Assembly (NCBI RefSeq): GCF_026914265.1
Contig: NC_069135.1
Coordinates: forward strand, 60,564,738-60,628,737
Length of the DNA: 64,000 bases
Source: Mya arenaria
Taxonomy: Eukaryota; Mollusca; Bivalvia; Myida; Myidae
Reading direction: 5' to 3'
A model generated the notes under the pieces. That model saw only the letters and a list, made by a program, of their open reading frames with translations. It ran no database searches and had not been told where the DNA came from. This document shows positions 12,114 to 23,095 of the stretch, in pieces (positions within the stretch are counted from its first letter, which is position 1; every line of letters starts with the position of its first letter). A program made the position numbers and the translations under genes.

Positions 12114-12436
12114 AAAGCTGCACAGATTGACAGTTTTGAAATTTCATTTAGTTTTAGACTCAGAATCCGCTGATTTTTGTATCAATGACTTCAATTCAGT
12201 CATATAAGACAACTCAAAAAAGAACACACATTTCATTGTTTTGGAAAAGTACCGAAAAACTGATATTTCTTAAACACTTTTTGCCATAAACTTAATTATT
12301 GTAAAAAACTGCGAGATGATCTTTTGTCAATAATTTAATATCTGTGCTTTTTAGACATAAGTGCAAATTTTATTCAAAGAAAAGAATTTAAAAAAGTTAA
12401 AACGGTCAATCTGTGAGAGTGCAGCTTTAATATCAT
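12114..12436. mobile_element. MITE with TIR of the GCTGCACTCTCACAG type
   Basis: The left end reads AAAGCTGCACAGATTGAC and the right end reads GTCAATCTGTGAGAGTGCAG followed by CTTT. These are imperfect terminal inverted repeats of the same family as 26521-27540 and 1-236. There is no coding potential. The copy at 63530-63855 matches it, and the match continues about 130 bp beyond the right TIR, so the two loci also share a larger duplicated segment. Confidence 0.65.
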
Positions 12437-14400
12437 CATAAGGTTAGAATCAGAATATGTACCATGTTTCCATTGCAACAAAACTGGTATAAATAAAAAT
12501 TTAATTGAACAAAACTATATTGTGTTATCCATATCACTCAGAACTTTATGTCTTTCTAGTATGAATGTACTTGAAAATCAACTTAGCATTTGTTAAATAT
12601 ATCATTTCTGAAAATTAGCTCATTGAGCTAATGAATTTTGTTATCATCAACCCTTATTTAAATAAAGATTATGTATCTGGTATCTTGCATCATGTAACCC
12701 TTTAGAATAACCTCAAAAAAACACCTCCAGATTTTAATTATTATATACATGCACTGTATTAAAAAATAGAATAAAGGAGCTTCCATTTTAATTCATTTTA
12801 ACCTCCAATCTATGACTATAAAAAAAGAAATTAGTTAATACTCAACCAAAATTGAAGATACTTGAAGTATCCATCATCATATAACGACACAAAAGTCCTG
12901 TAGAGCAAATACCACCGCTCGCCTTTTTTTTGTTAGTTAAACAAGGGTTGAACAAGGGGTAAAATTTGACAATAATTAATGCCAGAGTAATGGGCCGTGG
13001 TTTTTAGTCCTGCATGTTGTATTCTGTATCATGTGTACTAAGTTTCATGTCAATACCTTGAATTTTAATTTAAATATGACCAAGGTAACATTTTACCAAA
13101 GCAATGATGGTAAGTATTAACACCAATGGTTTGACAATGTCTAAACTTTCACTCTTTTAAAAATAGTAAGAACTTGACAGAAAAAATGAAGTCCTTTTGA
13201 AAGGATTATCAACATACTGATAAAAAATCAGCAATAGGTTTATAATGTCAATAAAATGTCCATGGTCTTGTGATTAATCAAGCGACTTCTACGAGACATC
13301 TGATTGATTTCTCTATTCCAAGTTCATTAACATCAGCTGGAACTTCTCATCGGCATCCTCTATGAAATTCTTGTTGTCGTTTGAAACTGAAAAATACAAT
13401 ATGATTGTGTTTTTCCCCACAATTTTAATAGGATATAAATTGTATAAATACAGGAATAAAAAAATAATCAGAGTTAGATTTCACAGAGTGAGCTATATAG
13501 CGACATAATATGTATTTAGCGCTGTAAATTGGCACATAAGTATTTATGATATAGATAGAAGCTCAAATTATTAAGCTATTAAGTCCATACAATTGATTCT
13601 ATGCATGAGGATAACTATGACCGATGATGTCATAGTAAAATATCTTATTTCTAAGCTCCAGGGGAAAATGTGATTGTATATTAACATAAAAAATACCTTT
13701 AATTTCCATGCAAAATGAACAAGAAATTAACATCCAATGAATACCCCTTTTTTAGACTAATGCATGGCTATCTAAAAATGTACAATAAAAGTTTGTCAAG
13801 CTTCTGCTTCCTAATAACTTGACATTAAATATTTGTAAGCTTACAATTTTCTATATTTCCTTAAAAGGAACCATCTTATTCACATAAACATTTCTTTTTT
13901 AATTCTTTGTTCTTGGTCATGACATGATCTTTTGAAACAAAGAGTTTGGGTGAAAATATTTTATTAAGATTTATACATATAAAAATTCAATTTTATTTCT
14001 GACACTCGCTAAAGTAGCAATTTAAAGACTTAAGACATCCGACCTGTAGCATGATTATCGAGGCACAAATGTATATTCGGAACTACTGTGCTTCGTCCTT
14101 GTATCTTTACCCCCCCCCCCCCCCCAGCCCAGAACAACCGTACTGAAACATCAAACAACTTCATTATCAACTAGTGTAAACTTCTTTGTGCACATAATGG
14201 GAATAGGGTCTTTGAAAGAATTAAAATCATTTTTTTCTTGAAGCAAAAATTTATGTCACATTTTAGCCAAACATAAATTGCTCATTGTGTTTAAAATGTC
14301 ATTTGTTTCAATGTTAAACGTCATCTGTCTGTAAGTTTTTCTGCAGTTGAAGCATAAAAAAATGGAAAAAGCATTTATAAACGTCATACAAAAACTAAGT
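12437..14400. other. Non-coding; short poly-C tract
   Basis: No frame longer than chance and no TRIM homology. The part 12437-12560 is shared with 63856-64000. A run of about 16 cytosines lies at 14110-14125. Otherwise it is AT-rich spacer. Confidence 0.45.
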
Positions 14401-14401
14401 T

Positions 14402-14775
14402 TAAAGTGACACTCTTATTCAAAACCAGTACGTACTCATGTATTACAAACATAAATTTTGAGTGATGAACCTTTAACTACTTACTAAATTAAGCATTTAT
14501 GGAAGATATTAATTACAGATAACAAGATTGTAACCGTGTATTTAATAACAGAAAGCGAAAAATATAAATGATTTGTGAATGCTAAAAGATTTACTGTGGT
14601 TTACTATAGTTTTATGAGGTAGAAATACCGTGTTTTATGCTCATTTCTTTCAAATTCAACTCTGTATCCTTCATAAGAACTATTGTTTTCAAAATTTATT
14701 CATCCTTTTTGGAATATACAAACAATATTACTAATGGTAAATCTTATCTGGGAGTAAAAGTGCATCTTTAATTAA
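14402..14775. repeat. Possible MITE with weak terminal inverted repeats
   Basis: The left end reads TTTAAAGTGACACTCTTAT. The reverse complement of the right end reads TTAAAGATGCACTTTTACTC. The ends are similar but imperfect, and no target duplication was recognised. It may be a diverged relative of the GCTGCACTCTCACAG family. Confidence 0.3.
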
Positions 14776-15299
14776 AAATATATTATAAAACCATGAACAG
14801 TTTAAGCTTCAGTTTTTTATACATCTGGAAGCATTAACTTTTCCTTTAAAGTTAAACATTACTGGTAAGATTGTCCTAGCAATTGATGTATATTTCTTAG
14901 TTTAGTTGAGCTTAATTGCAACGTATTCCTTTCGCAATGACTATGAAAAAGGAAAAACATGATATTAATCACTTTTAATTGCACCATGTAATTGCACCAT
15001 GTTACGTGAGTGTGGTCCTGTATTGTTGGGAAAACGGTAAACCCGCAGGAAACCCAGATGTCCTGATTAAGACCGAACACCAAACTTACATGCGCATAGG
15101 CAGTGACCTAAACCCGGGATGCTTACCGTTCAACCACTGTATATCTCTTAAATAGGATGAACTTCAAGGTCACATTCAAACGGTTGTTTGTTTTCCTACT
15201 AGGTAGGTGGTTTTGAATTATAAGCCATTTGGTTAATTATAATCAGGCATGGCATTTTCATGGCATTTTCATGTTTCTTAACAGAGGCTGAATTTGGGA
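14776..15299. other. Spacer, nothing recognised
   Basis: Non-coding, AT-rich sequence with a small direct repeat of GGCATTTTCAT near 15250. There is no homology to other parts of the window that I can see. Confidence 0.35.
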
Positions 15300-15960
15300 T
15301 ATATGTTTGTTGTTATTATACGTATAGATTCTTTCGAACCAGGAACCAAGCTGACCAAGTACACATTCATATGTAGAGACCATGGCCTTTCACGTCTTAC
15401 ATATGATGTCTTGATTTTGTCTTGTTTAGCTTTAAACGTCCCCATTGTGTTGTGGTAATAAAGGTCAATTTCCTAAAGATTCATGTTTGCCTCTTCCTTT
15501 TCCTGTGTATGCTAATTGTAGACTCTTAAGCTTCTCAAAAGCCATTTCATAGTCCTCGCTGTTCACGAATTCTTTGGAATAATCGGCGATTAACTTTACA
15601 TCAGTGCAAATTTTATGTCCCAAAATCACACACTGGTCACACCATAATAGCTGGTGTGATTGACAGAAAGATGTTATTTAACTGTCAGTGTGTACATGGC
15701 AATTGCTTTCAGCGGGATATTGAGTTAGTTTATTTGGCTTCTTTCTTGGTATGTCTTCTCCTCTTTTAACATGATGTGATTTCGTCACACGAAGTATCCT
15801 GTGGGTATCTAGACATGACTGACACAGATATTTATCGCACTCCATGCAAAAACCTTCAACAGTACGTGTCCGTCCATCACTTAAGCATGGTTCACAATTC
15901 AGGCCACCACCTTTGTTTGACAAAGTATCATCTGAGCCATCCGCGGTTGATATAAAATAT
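15300..15960 (-). pseudogene. TRIM-like N-terminal fragment
   Basis: The segment encodes remains of the N-terminal half. B-box 1 is CEPC...CMEC...CQSC with the RILRV and HHVKRGEDIP motifs. B-box 2 and the coiled coil follow in degraded form, with several frame breaks after the ESNCHVHTDS motif. Homology ends near 15310 in the coiled coil, at the position of WFRS...QLG in the paralogue at 8764-10368. The family start ATGGCGACGGC is not preserved; the corresponding sequence reads ATATCAACCGCGG. B-box 1 belongs to the DGRTRTVEGFC class, as at 46502-47074 and 59962-61572. It is a dead partial copy. Confidence 0.82.
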
Positions 15961-16600
15961 AACATAGATAAAGACATGTACACGAATCGATTTCACAAAT
16001 ATAATGCTGTTTAACATCCTTGCGTATAAACCACTCAATCAAAAGCGATTTTCAATATATGAATTTATAATTATCTAAAAATAGAGGGATGATATTTTCT
16101 TCCGTGTTTTACGTTGTTATCAAGCAATAGATACAGTACGAGTTTTTCAATAAACATTAAGAAGTCATATTATCATGAGCGTTTATAAGTTAATAGATAC
16201 AGTACGAGTTTTCGATAAAAGTGTCCTCTTACAGACGTAAATAGCCGTTTCCCTACGACGAACACCATTTTTTGTTATCCGAGGCAAAGCCGAAGACACA
16301 TGTTGTCTTCCCTGTATTATTGGTGACCTAAATGACTTGCAATCAAACATTTCATTAAACCAGCCAACCCGGCAGCAACAGTAATTTATACGGTATTGAT
16401 GTTGGCAAAATCAAAAGTTATTAAGTGTTTGTTATTATATCAAACGGTAAAAAGCAATTTATATCAGTTGTTATACAGCTTGTTTCCCGATTCACAACAT
16501 CCTATATATTGACTTTCAACAGATATGCTTAGGTGCACTATTGTGAACAGGGCGAATCCAAGATTCGACGGCGGCGTTCCCCTCTACAATTGTTCAAGTG
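15961..16600. other. Relic of TRIM upstream region
   Basis: Around 16030-16130 there are degraded matches to the family upstream module (GATTTTCAATATATG, then TTTTCTTCCGTGTTTTACG). A short duplication of AATAGATACAGTACGAGTTTT occurs at 16126-16147 and 16192-16213. No gene is present. Confidence 0.35.
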
Positions 16601-16945
16601 TGGGTTAATGTCAATATCTGAGAAACAGAATAAAAATGATGGACTTGAAGCAACATAATCATACTAAACGGCTTTTTAGATTCTTAAGTATACTACAAGC
16701 CCCAATTTACTCATTAAAACCATGTGTTGTTCGCATCATTAAGGAAGTGAGCGTACTTTTTTAGTTTTGCTACTAAATAGATCTCCTAACGCTAAATCCT
16801 AAGTCCGCCCATTGAAAAATATACTTCTGACCGAAGGAATGAAGAAAAACACTACGCAAATGTCGAACTTTAGAAATCACTATATATTACTATAAAATTG
16901 GCAAGCAACAGATGTTCATGGATATCAGCTTGCGGTGAATCCGTT

Positions 16946-17570
16946 TCATGATACCCTGTTTAACGGATCGAGCTCCATTTTCCTACATATTATATAACAC
17001 TCCATTTCTTCAATCCCTACTTGAGTGTGTGAGTTTCCGCTCGGCACGGAACGTGGTAGTGGGCCGTACGTGGGTGATTGAGGTGCTTCCGGGTCGTTCG
17101 AACGATATTGCAAGGAACGTTCCTTTCGTCTAGCAAAGTCAGAGTTTCTGTTGCCATACAAAATGTTATTCCAATTGGGAAATAGGTTTTGCACAGGGTT
17201 TCCGTCTAAAAAGATGGCTGCTGGGTAAGCCAGCTTCACTCGTTCCTTAACGTGGGCTGAGCGGAGGCGCATGTACAGAGCCAAAGCTGGGATCTGGTTC
17301 TGGCAAGGCGATATGCATGGCTCATTACTTTGCTAACCTGAGCCGCAACGAAAAGGGAGACAAATATGTCACGTCTATCATTCGGCGAGGGCGTGAAAAT
17401 ACGGCCGAGCCTGCGGGATTCCACTTTGTAAAAGCGTTCGTTTTCAAGCCCAACATTTTTACTTATGATGTTTTTATCCATTCGATACTCACCAACTGTT
17501 TCTGGGATCCTGGAGAAAGTAAAGTTTCTCTCCCTCACCTTTCACTCGTTGTCAATATTTCTATAATCTA
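16946..17570 (-). other. Unrecognised GC-richer coding-like segment
   Basis: Two overlapping minus-strand open stretches (about 100 and 112 codons) lie in sequence clearly richer in G and C than its surroundings. Both look protein-like in composition. One has SRRLGRIFTPSPNDRRDIF; the other has AAIFLDGNPVQNLFPNWNN and SLQYRSNDPEAPQSPTYGPL. I do not recognise the family. The segment looks like a broken remnant of a foreign or relocated gene or mobile element. No TRIM homology and no terminal repeats were found. Confidence 0.35.
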
Positions 17571-17939
17571 GCTACCATAATCTTTAACCTACCAAAAACC
17601 AGGTGGGCATTGTTAACATGAGTATCCAAGCGCACATGCTCGATTTTGTTATTTAGCACCTTTTTCTCCGATAAATTGTTTATTCAAAGGCTGTTCGTCA
17701 ATAGTCATTGCATTTAACAACTCTGCTTTCCACTGCAGAGTTCAACGACGATCCAAGCAGTGGCGTTACCACACCCATTGTACTTGTGGAACCTGTTGCA
17801 TGTCTCAGTCGTTTGTTGGGGTTGGAAGGTGTTTAATTACCCGAAGTTGATTCCACGACGAAGAGCCCCATCATAGCATCAAGTGAAACCTATAATTCGA
17901 TAATACATCGCGAATATCGACAAGAAAACTTATGTTTTA
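17571..17939. other. Spacer, nothing recognised
   Basis: Non-coding sequence between the unrecognised segment and the TRIM relic. No repeats or motifs were identified. Confidence 0.3.
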
Positions 17940-18590
17940 AAAATATCGATGCACGAGTAATTTGCCAAGTCTACACTGCTTCCGATACCCTCGGTCCCGA
18001 AGGTTAATGTTCAGTGGTTGTGGTAAAACACCATTGATGTCTCCGTTACTTTTCACCCTTAACACGTCCTTGAAACTACGTACGAAGACTGAGCCTTTAG
18101 TGTTCAGCTTGTTTGACCTTACGAGTAATACAACATTATCATTAATTTTTATTTCTATAATTAAGTTTGTGCATACACATGCAAACATTGAACCAGTCGG
18201 ATTTAGTGTTGATTAGAGCGGTTGAGTGCCAAACTGTTCCTCTTTCTTTGTGGTTTCCTTACGTACGTCATCGTTCACCACTCTCTTTTGTTTTCCATCT
18301 TCATCTATGTCAGCTGTTTGGCATGAGATGCAAACTGAACTTTATGGGTTCTGGGTTAGGGATAGTATGTATGCACTGTGCTGTTTGAAGAGTTTTGTGT
18401 TGTTCTATGTTTCTTGTTTGTGATTTTCTGTTCTATGTCTTTGGCGTTTGCCCAGCGCCACTAAACCGGGTTTATGTTTAAACGGTTTGCTACTGAGCTT
18501 GTTTCTGTAGCTTTTTGCATAAATATTGTTAAAACATTCCACGGCGAAACATTCACCGTCTATATTCGATATATCGTAAAAGACCTAGTA
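17940..18590 (-). pseudogene. Decayed TRIM-like propeller relic
   Basis: Minus-strand homology to the C-terminal half of the family is visible in pieces: VLRVKSNGDINGVLPQPL near 18000-18060, the VCTNLIIEIK region near 18150, and GKQKR-like codons near 18290. A match to the CYAVEC region follows at 18530-18570. Several frame breaks are present. A segment of about 180 bp (18350-18530) interrupts the homology. The closest relatives are the relics at 56110-56640 and 57330-57850, so the three form an old sub-lineage that is extinct within this window. Confidence 0.75.
18350..18530. repeat. Insertion within TRIM relic
   Basis: The relics at 18.3 kb and 56.5 kb align on both sides of this stretch (GGTTCTG on the left, TTAAAACATTC on the right), but only this copy has about 180 extra bases. 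It includes TTTGGCGTTTGCCCAGCGCC. No terminal repeats were recognised. It may be a short interspersed element. Confidence 0.4.
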
Positions 18591-19075
18591 TAGATGAAAA
18601 TCATTTCCAGTAAATAAGTCATGTTTTCTAAAGTCAAAAGCATCGCCTGTATCTTAAAATTACTGTTGTGCAATGCCTTATTGCATGTGTCACCGTTTCA
18701 TTGATTCAGGTTCATATATAAGACACTTGCATAGGTCCACTTTTTTATCGTCATGATGAATAAGTCAACTTTGGCGGTTTTTTACTGCACCTGTAATAAT
18801 ACTTGTCACATAATCAATTGTATAAACCCGAGACTGTTTAATGAAGTTTCATCATGGGTAATGTCGGGTTAAAGACGAATTTCAAAAGATCAAAATTATT
18901 TAAAACAACTTTGTTATTATTCTCTGTCGTCTTCTTTTAACTAAATCAGAAGGCATCAGTAATGTGCGTAACACGCGTATAGGGTCAGCGTACACATTTA
19001 TTAATGTTTATTATATTTGGTCAACAATGATTTTCTTTATAATATCGAATTTAATCATGTCATATGCTGGTTGAT
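18591..19075. other. Relic of TRIM upstream region and older flank
   Basis: Contains a degraded upstream module (TCATTTTCAGTAAATA at about 18600, then a match to the TTATATATAAGACACTTG motif near 18715). It is collinear with 57855-58130. The part 18860-19070 also matches the 3' flank at 59270-59400. No gene is seen. Confidence 0.45.
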
Positions 19076-19353
19076 GGTTGGAGTGGTTAAGTGTAAATGA
19101 ATCCGCGTCTCTCCCAAGACGTGGGTCGATCCCAACTAGGGTGCGAGTGGTCTAGTGATATGGGTGACAGCCTCTCATTGGAGTGTTTGTCGACTCGATC
19201 CTCACCAGGGTGAGATTGGTCAAGTAGTATAGGTACCGGACTCTGACTATAGAGGTTATGGGTTTGATCCCCACTAGGAAGAGAATGGTCTAGTGGTATA
19301 GGTTCTCGCCTCTGACCAAAGAGGTTATGAGTTCGATCCCCTCTAGGAGCACT
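19076..19353 (+). repeat. Tandem tRNA-like units, cluster 1
   Basis: Four head-to-tail units of about 65-74 bp resemble tRNA genes. The last unit has a perfect internal A box (TGGTCTAGTGG, 19286-19296) and B box (GTTCGATCC, 19331-19339), spaced as in a tRNA. CCTCT/AGAGG could form an anticodon stem. Acceptor stems are poorly paired within units, and CCTCACC next to GGGTGAG forms an inverted repeat across a unit junction. It is therefore more likely a polymeric tRNA-derived SINE than working tRNA genes. Related clusters lie at 49105-49225 and 59405-59625, each in the downstream flank of a TRIM copy. Confidence 0.65.
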
Positions 19354-19670
19354 TCTGCATAGCCTCTCAAAATGGACACACGAAAAGGTTTCTACCAAGA
19401 ATAGTGACTCGAACTAAATTATATAGGCTACCAGCTTTCATCACAATGCAGCTTAAATAAATTATAAAACTAAGCATGATATAGCAAAACAAAATTATCC
19501 TTTCACCGAGTTATTTAATAAGTACAAAAGTCAACCAAACAAATCCCTTAGATATAATGTCAAGTGTACTTTATACAATGATATATTATATGCAATGTTA
19601 TATTCAATGTAAGTTACAATATAATGCTTTTATAGCTTTATTTAATGTATTCATTTAATGATTTCAAAGT

Positions 19671-21269
19671 TTAGACTTGGAACACACGGAGTTCATTCGA
19701 CTCACCTCCGACATACAACCTCTTTGTAGAATTATCAAGAGCAACTGCGTGAGGTTTAAAGTTTAGAGATTGAGGTAAAACACTCTGTATATCTCCATTC
19801 CTATTCACCCTAGACACGTTCTTGCTGGAGCGACAAACGAGGATAGAACCATCATTGTCCATGCACAGACCCTGAGGAGAATTCAGCTGGTCTGACTTTA
19901 CAAATAGCTTTACTTGGCCGTCAATTGTTATTTCTGCAATTGATGATTTTTCGTTGCATGAAACATACATTGAGCCCGTATCAGGATCTTGTGTTGACCA
20001 GCGTGGATTGGAAACAAACTGTTCTCCTTGCTCTGTGATCTCCTTACTTAAGTCGTTGTTGATAACTCTGACTTGTTTGCCATCTCCATCTACTTCTATA
20101 GTCTTGGCAGGAGACGTACACTGAACTTTCAGGGTTTTGTTCAAGCATTCTACGGCATAACATTGGCCGTCTACGTCTATCTCACGGAATGTGGTAAGGT
20201 CTGTTGCCGGTGAATTTAGATGGAGGATTTTAGATTGACTAAGTGTTACGTAGATCTCACCTTTTTCTGTTACCGACATTTGCCAGGGCTGGTACTGCAG
20301 TTTAACGTAGGAAACAAGATTTGTTGAATCAGAATTAAATATCTTCAGACTTGAATTGTTGTAGTCTGTGACTAGGATGAGGTTTTCCTTTAACAGTGCA
20401 ATGTCTGCAATAAAACATGTTTGTTCGTCACGTTCATGTTTGACAGTGAAAGTCTTAACGAGAAATGGTGCCTTGATTAGACGAAGCAGTGATGTTGTAT
20501 CTGGTACAAAGCCATATCTGACAATACTGTCGTCTTTGCAAAGCTTTTGAACATTATCTTCGATCGCATTTACATATTGTGTTGTCCCCAACACCAGCAC
20601 GGCGAGTTCCTTGCTCTGTTTGTTGTTTGTATAGGTGTCGATATAATCAAACCATGCAACCAACTGGCGAAGAATACATTCGTACGAAGCGACAATAGCC
20701 TTTAACTTATTTATATCCGCCATCTTAATTTTGTCAACTTGAGCTTTGAACGTTTCCATCGAGTTATGATAATACAAATCAACGTCTTCAAGATTCTTTC
20801 TAACTTCCTTGATTTTCGTTGTGTATACGGATTGTATGATCTTAAGCTTCTCGAAAGCCGTCTTAAATTCTTTGCTTTCTATTAACTCTTGAGAATGATC
20901 GCTAATAGACTTTACATCAGTACAAACCTTGTGCCCCAAAATCACACACTGGTCACAACAGAGCTGCTGGTGTGATTTACAGAAATAAGTTATTTTCTTG
21001 TCAGTATGGAAATGACAATTGGTTTCAGCAGGATTCGGAGTTTGTTTATTTTGCTTTGTTTCTGGTATGTCTTTCCCTCTTTTAACGTGATGTGTCTTCG
21101 ACATGCTTAGTTTCCGGTGTGTATCCAGACAAAACTGACACAGATATTCATTGCACTCCATGCAAAATCCCTCAACCCTTCGTCTCTGTCCATCGGATGA
21201 ACATGGCTCACACTGAAAATATCCGCTAGTGTTTGACAAACTATCATCAGTTTCATCTGCCGTCGCCAT
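19671..21269 (-). CDS. TRIM-like protein: two B-boxes, coiled coil, beta-propeller
   Basis: An intact single-exon frame of 532 residues. B-box 1 has C20, C23, C36, C39, C44, C47 with H51/H60. B-box 2 has C85, H88, C97, H100, C105, C108, H113. A helical, probably coiled-coil segment spans about 125-260. The rest (about 285-532) is an NHL/SMP-30-like beta-propeller with repeated ILVTDYNNSSLKIFN, GLCMDNDGSILVC and NRNGDIQSVLPQSL motifs. There is no RING, so it is TRIM-like but cannot be assumed to be a ubiquitin ligase. There is no signal peptide or membrane segment, so it is probably cytosolic. The ATG has a favourable context and is conserved as ATGGCGACGGC in paralogues. An AATAAA lies about 30 bp after the stop (19637-19642). 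Ligand and partners are unknown. In related families the propeller binds protein or RNA and the B-box/coiled coil oligomerises. Confidence 0.92.
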   Translation of the reverse strand: MATADETDDSLSNTSGYFQCEPCSSDGQRRRVEGFCMECNEYLCQFCLDTHRKLSMSKTHHVKRGKDIPETKQNKQTPNPAETNCHFHTDKKITYFCKSHQQLCCDQCVILGHKVCTDVKSISDHSQELIESKEFKTAFEKLKIIQSVYTTKIKEVRKNLEDVDLYYHNSMETFKAQVDKIKMADINKLKAIVASYECILRQLVAWFDYIDTYTNNKQSKELAVLVLGTTQYVNAIEDNVQKLCKDDSIVRYGFVPDTTSLLRLIKAPFLVKTFTVKHERDEQTCFIADIALLKENLILVTDYNNSSLKIFNSDSTNLVSYVKLQYQPWQMSVTEKGEIYVTLSQSKILHLNSPATDLTTFREIDVDGQCYAVECLNKTLKVQCTSPAKTIEVDGDGKQVRVINNDLSKEITEQGEQFVSNPRWSTQDPDTGSMYVSCNEKSSIAEITIDGQVKLFVKSDQLNSPQGLCMDNDGSILVCRSSKNVSRVNRNGDIQSVLPQSLNFKPHAVALDNSTKRLYVGGESNELRVFQV

Positions 21270-21579
21270 TTCGTTTTTCCAGTCAGCACTAATCGACTAT
21301 GCTGCCTTGCACTGTTTTTAGCGTTAATTTTACAAACTTTATTTCTAAAAACCATTGTAAATTCCAATGAATTGTAAAAATTTCCTGTCGAAATTTGTCA
21401 ACTCCTCATACATAAAGTAAACGATCACCTGAGAAAATAATAACTAATATCAACTACAAGCAGTATACATGTATTGCCATATCTTGTTACGCGTTATGGG
21501 GATAAACATCAATGAGTAACACAGTTTGCACAATGAAGGTTTTAAAAAGATATCACATTGTAACCAACTGTTTACCCAA

Positions 21580-21800
21580 GATAAATTTCATTTTCAGAAA
21601 ATGGATTTAAGTTTTTGGAAAAATTTAAATGAGGATATTTATAGAAGTAAACATTCAGTGACACGCAGACTTATTTTATATTCTATACAAATAATAGCAT
21701 AAAGTAAACATGAATCCATAATATGTTTTGTTGCACGTGTGTGGTGGTGTTTTGTTACCTTGTGTGTCTCTCGTTTAGTGTTTGAAAGGACCATGTGTTT
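21580..21800 (-). promoter_or_regulatory. Conserved upstream module of TRIM gene
   Basis: CATTTTCAGAAAATGG occurs about 320 bp upstream of the ATG. It is followed by a block shared with 10640-10860 (AACATTCAGTGACACGC and CTATACAAATAATAGCAT). This upstream class differs from that of the genes at 40238 and 61572 beyond the palindrome. The functional role is inferred from conservation only. Confidence 0.4.
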
Positions 21801-22040
21801 CTAGACGGGTCTTTAAAATATGGACTTCTGTGTTTATCCGTCTTCTTTTATATTATTGAACTACTATTTTTACAAAATCTGATCGAGTTTTATAAAGATT
21901 GAAGGGGATGGGCATGACAGCACGGTCTGTAATCATTATAACAGTAATACACTGAAACCTCAAGAAATGACCCTGGGCCTTATAGATATTCACAAATCAA
22001 CACTAACATACAACACATACGTCAGCATGATTAACTTTAT

Positions 22041-22613
22041 GAACAACGGTCGATATACATGAACAACGGTCTATATACATGTACAACGGTCGATTTACAT
22101 GTACAACGGTCGATATACATGTACAACGGTCGATATACATGTACAACGGTCGATAAACATGTACAACGGTCGATAAACATGTACAACGGTCGATACACAT
22201 GAACAACACTCGATGTACATAAACAACGTTCGATATGCATAAACAACAGTCGATATACATGTACAACGGTCGATACACATGAACAACAGTCGATATACAT
22301 CAACAATGGTCGATGTAAATGAACAACGGTCAATATAAATGAACAACGGTCAAAATACATATACAATGGTCGATATATAAGAACAACGGTCGATACACAG
22401 GAACAACGGTCGATATACATGGTCAATATACATGAACCACGGTCGATATACATGTACAACGGTCGATACAAAATGAACAACGGTCGATGTACATGAACAA
22501 AGGTCGATGTACAAGAACCGCAGTCGATAAACATGAACAATGGTCGATGTACATGATCAACGGTCGATATATAAGAACAACGGTCGATATACATATACAA
22601 CGGTCGATATATA
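22041..22613. repeat. 20-bp minisatellite, about 29 units
   Basis: Head-to-tail 20-bp units of the form ACGGTCGATATACATGTACA show point variation between units. Because 20 is not a multiple of three and the unit lacks stops in some minus-strand frames, long repetitive open frames arise; these are not genes. The array sits upstream of the intact gene at 19671-21269. The collinear region upstream of the 10.4 kb copy has a single unit at 11267-11287. Confidence 0.93.
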
Positions 22614-22615
22614 GG

Positions 22616-23060
22616 GGATACTATGATAAAACGCTTTTCTGATGACCTGTATCACGAGTTTGGTGTGTAAACACGTATCGGTCGAGATCGCGGTTAAATT
22701 TACCGCCATCTGTCAAATGTGGTTACTACAGCGAAACGAAGTCAGAAGTTACAGAATTCACTTTATTGAGAAAAATAAGAACAAAATATGTATGTTTTAG
22801 CAAAATTAACAAGTTGCTAATACGAAAAGAAGTATTAAATGTCACAGCACAAAAAAAAACACAAAAAAAAAACGAAAAAAAACACGATACTTATTTAACG
22901 AGTATACACTAATCGTCATTTCCTTTAACGCGGCCATTTTTAACAAAGTAAATTTTAGTGGGATTTTTTGACGATCATGATACATATGCAGAATTGAGGG
23001 AAGTTCGTCAGTCAATCGCTATTTCTACCTATGACGCGAATTCGCCTTCTTCTTTGTATT
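22616..23060. repeat. Foldback-type repeat, short copy
   Basis: Collinear with 47712-48300. It starts GGGGATACTATGATA, then GACCTGTATCACG, and rejoins at GCGAAACGAAGTCAGAAG and AATTCACTTTATTGAG. This copy lacks the second arm of the hairpin present at 47.8 kb. It abuts the minisatellite on one side and the pentanucleotide array on the other. Confidence 0.7.
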
Positions 23061-23095
23061 GACGAGCTGCTGATATTGATGATAATAAACATGGA

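Noticed and set aside
19279-19353. Functional tRNA gene
   Set aside because: A and B boxes are good, but acceptor and T stems do not pair properly and the units are tandem and decayed in other copies.
22003-22600. Minus-strand frames of up to 187 codons with VYRPLYMYIDRC-like repeats
   Set aside because: Translation of a 20-bp minisatellite; three frames are open at once and no start, domain or flanking conservation supports a gene.
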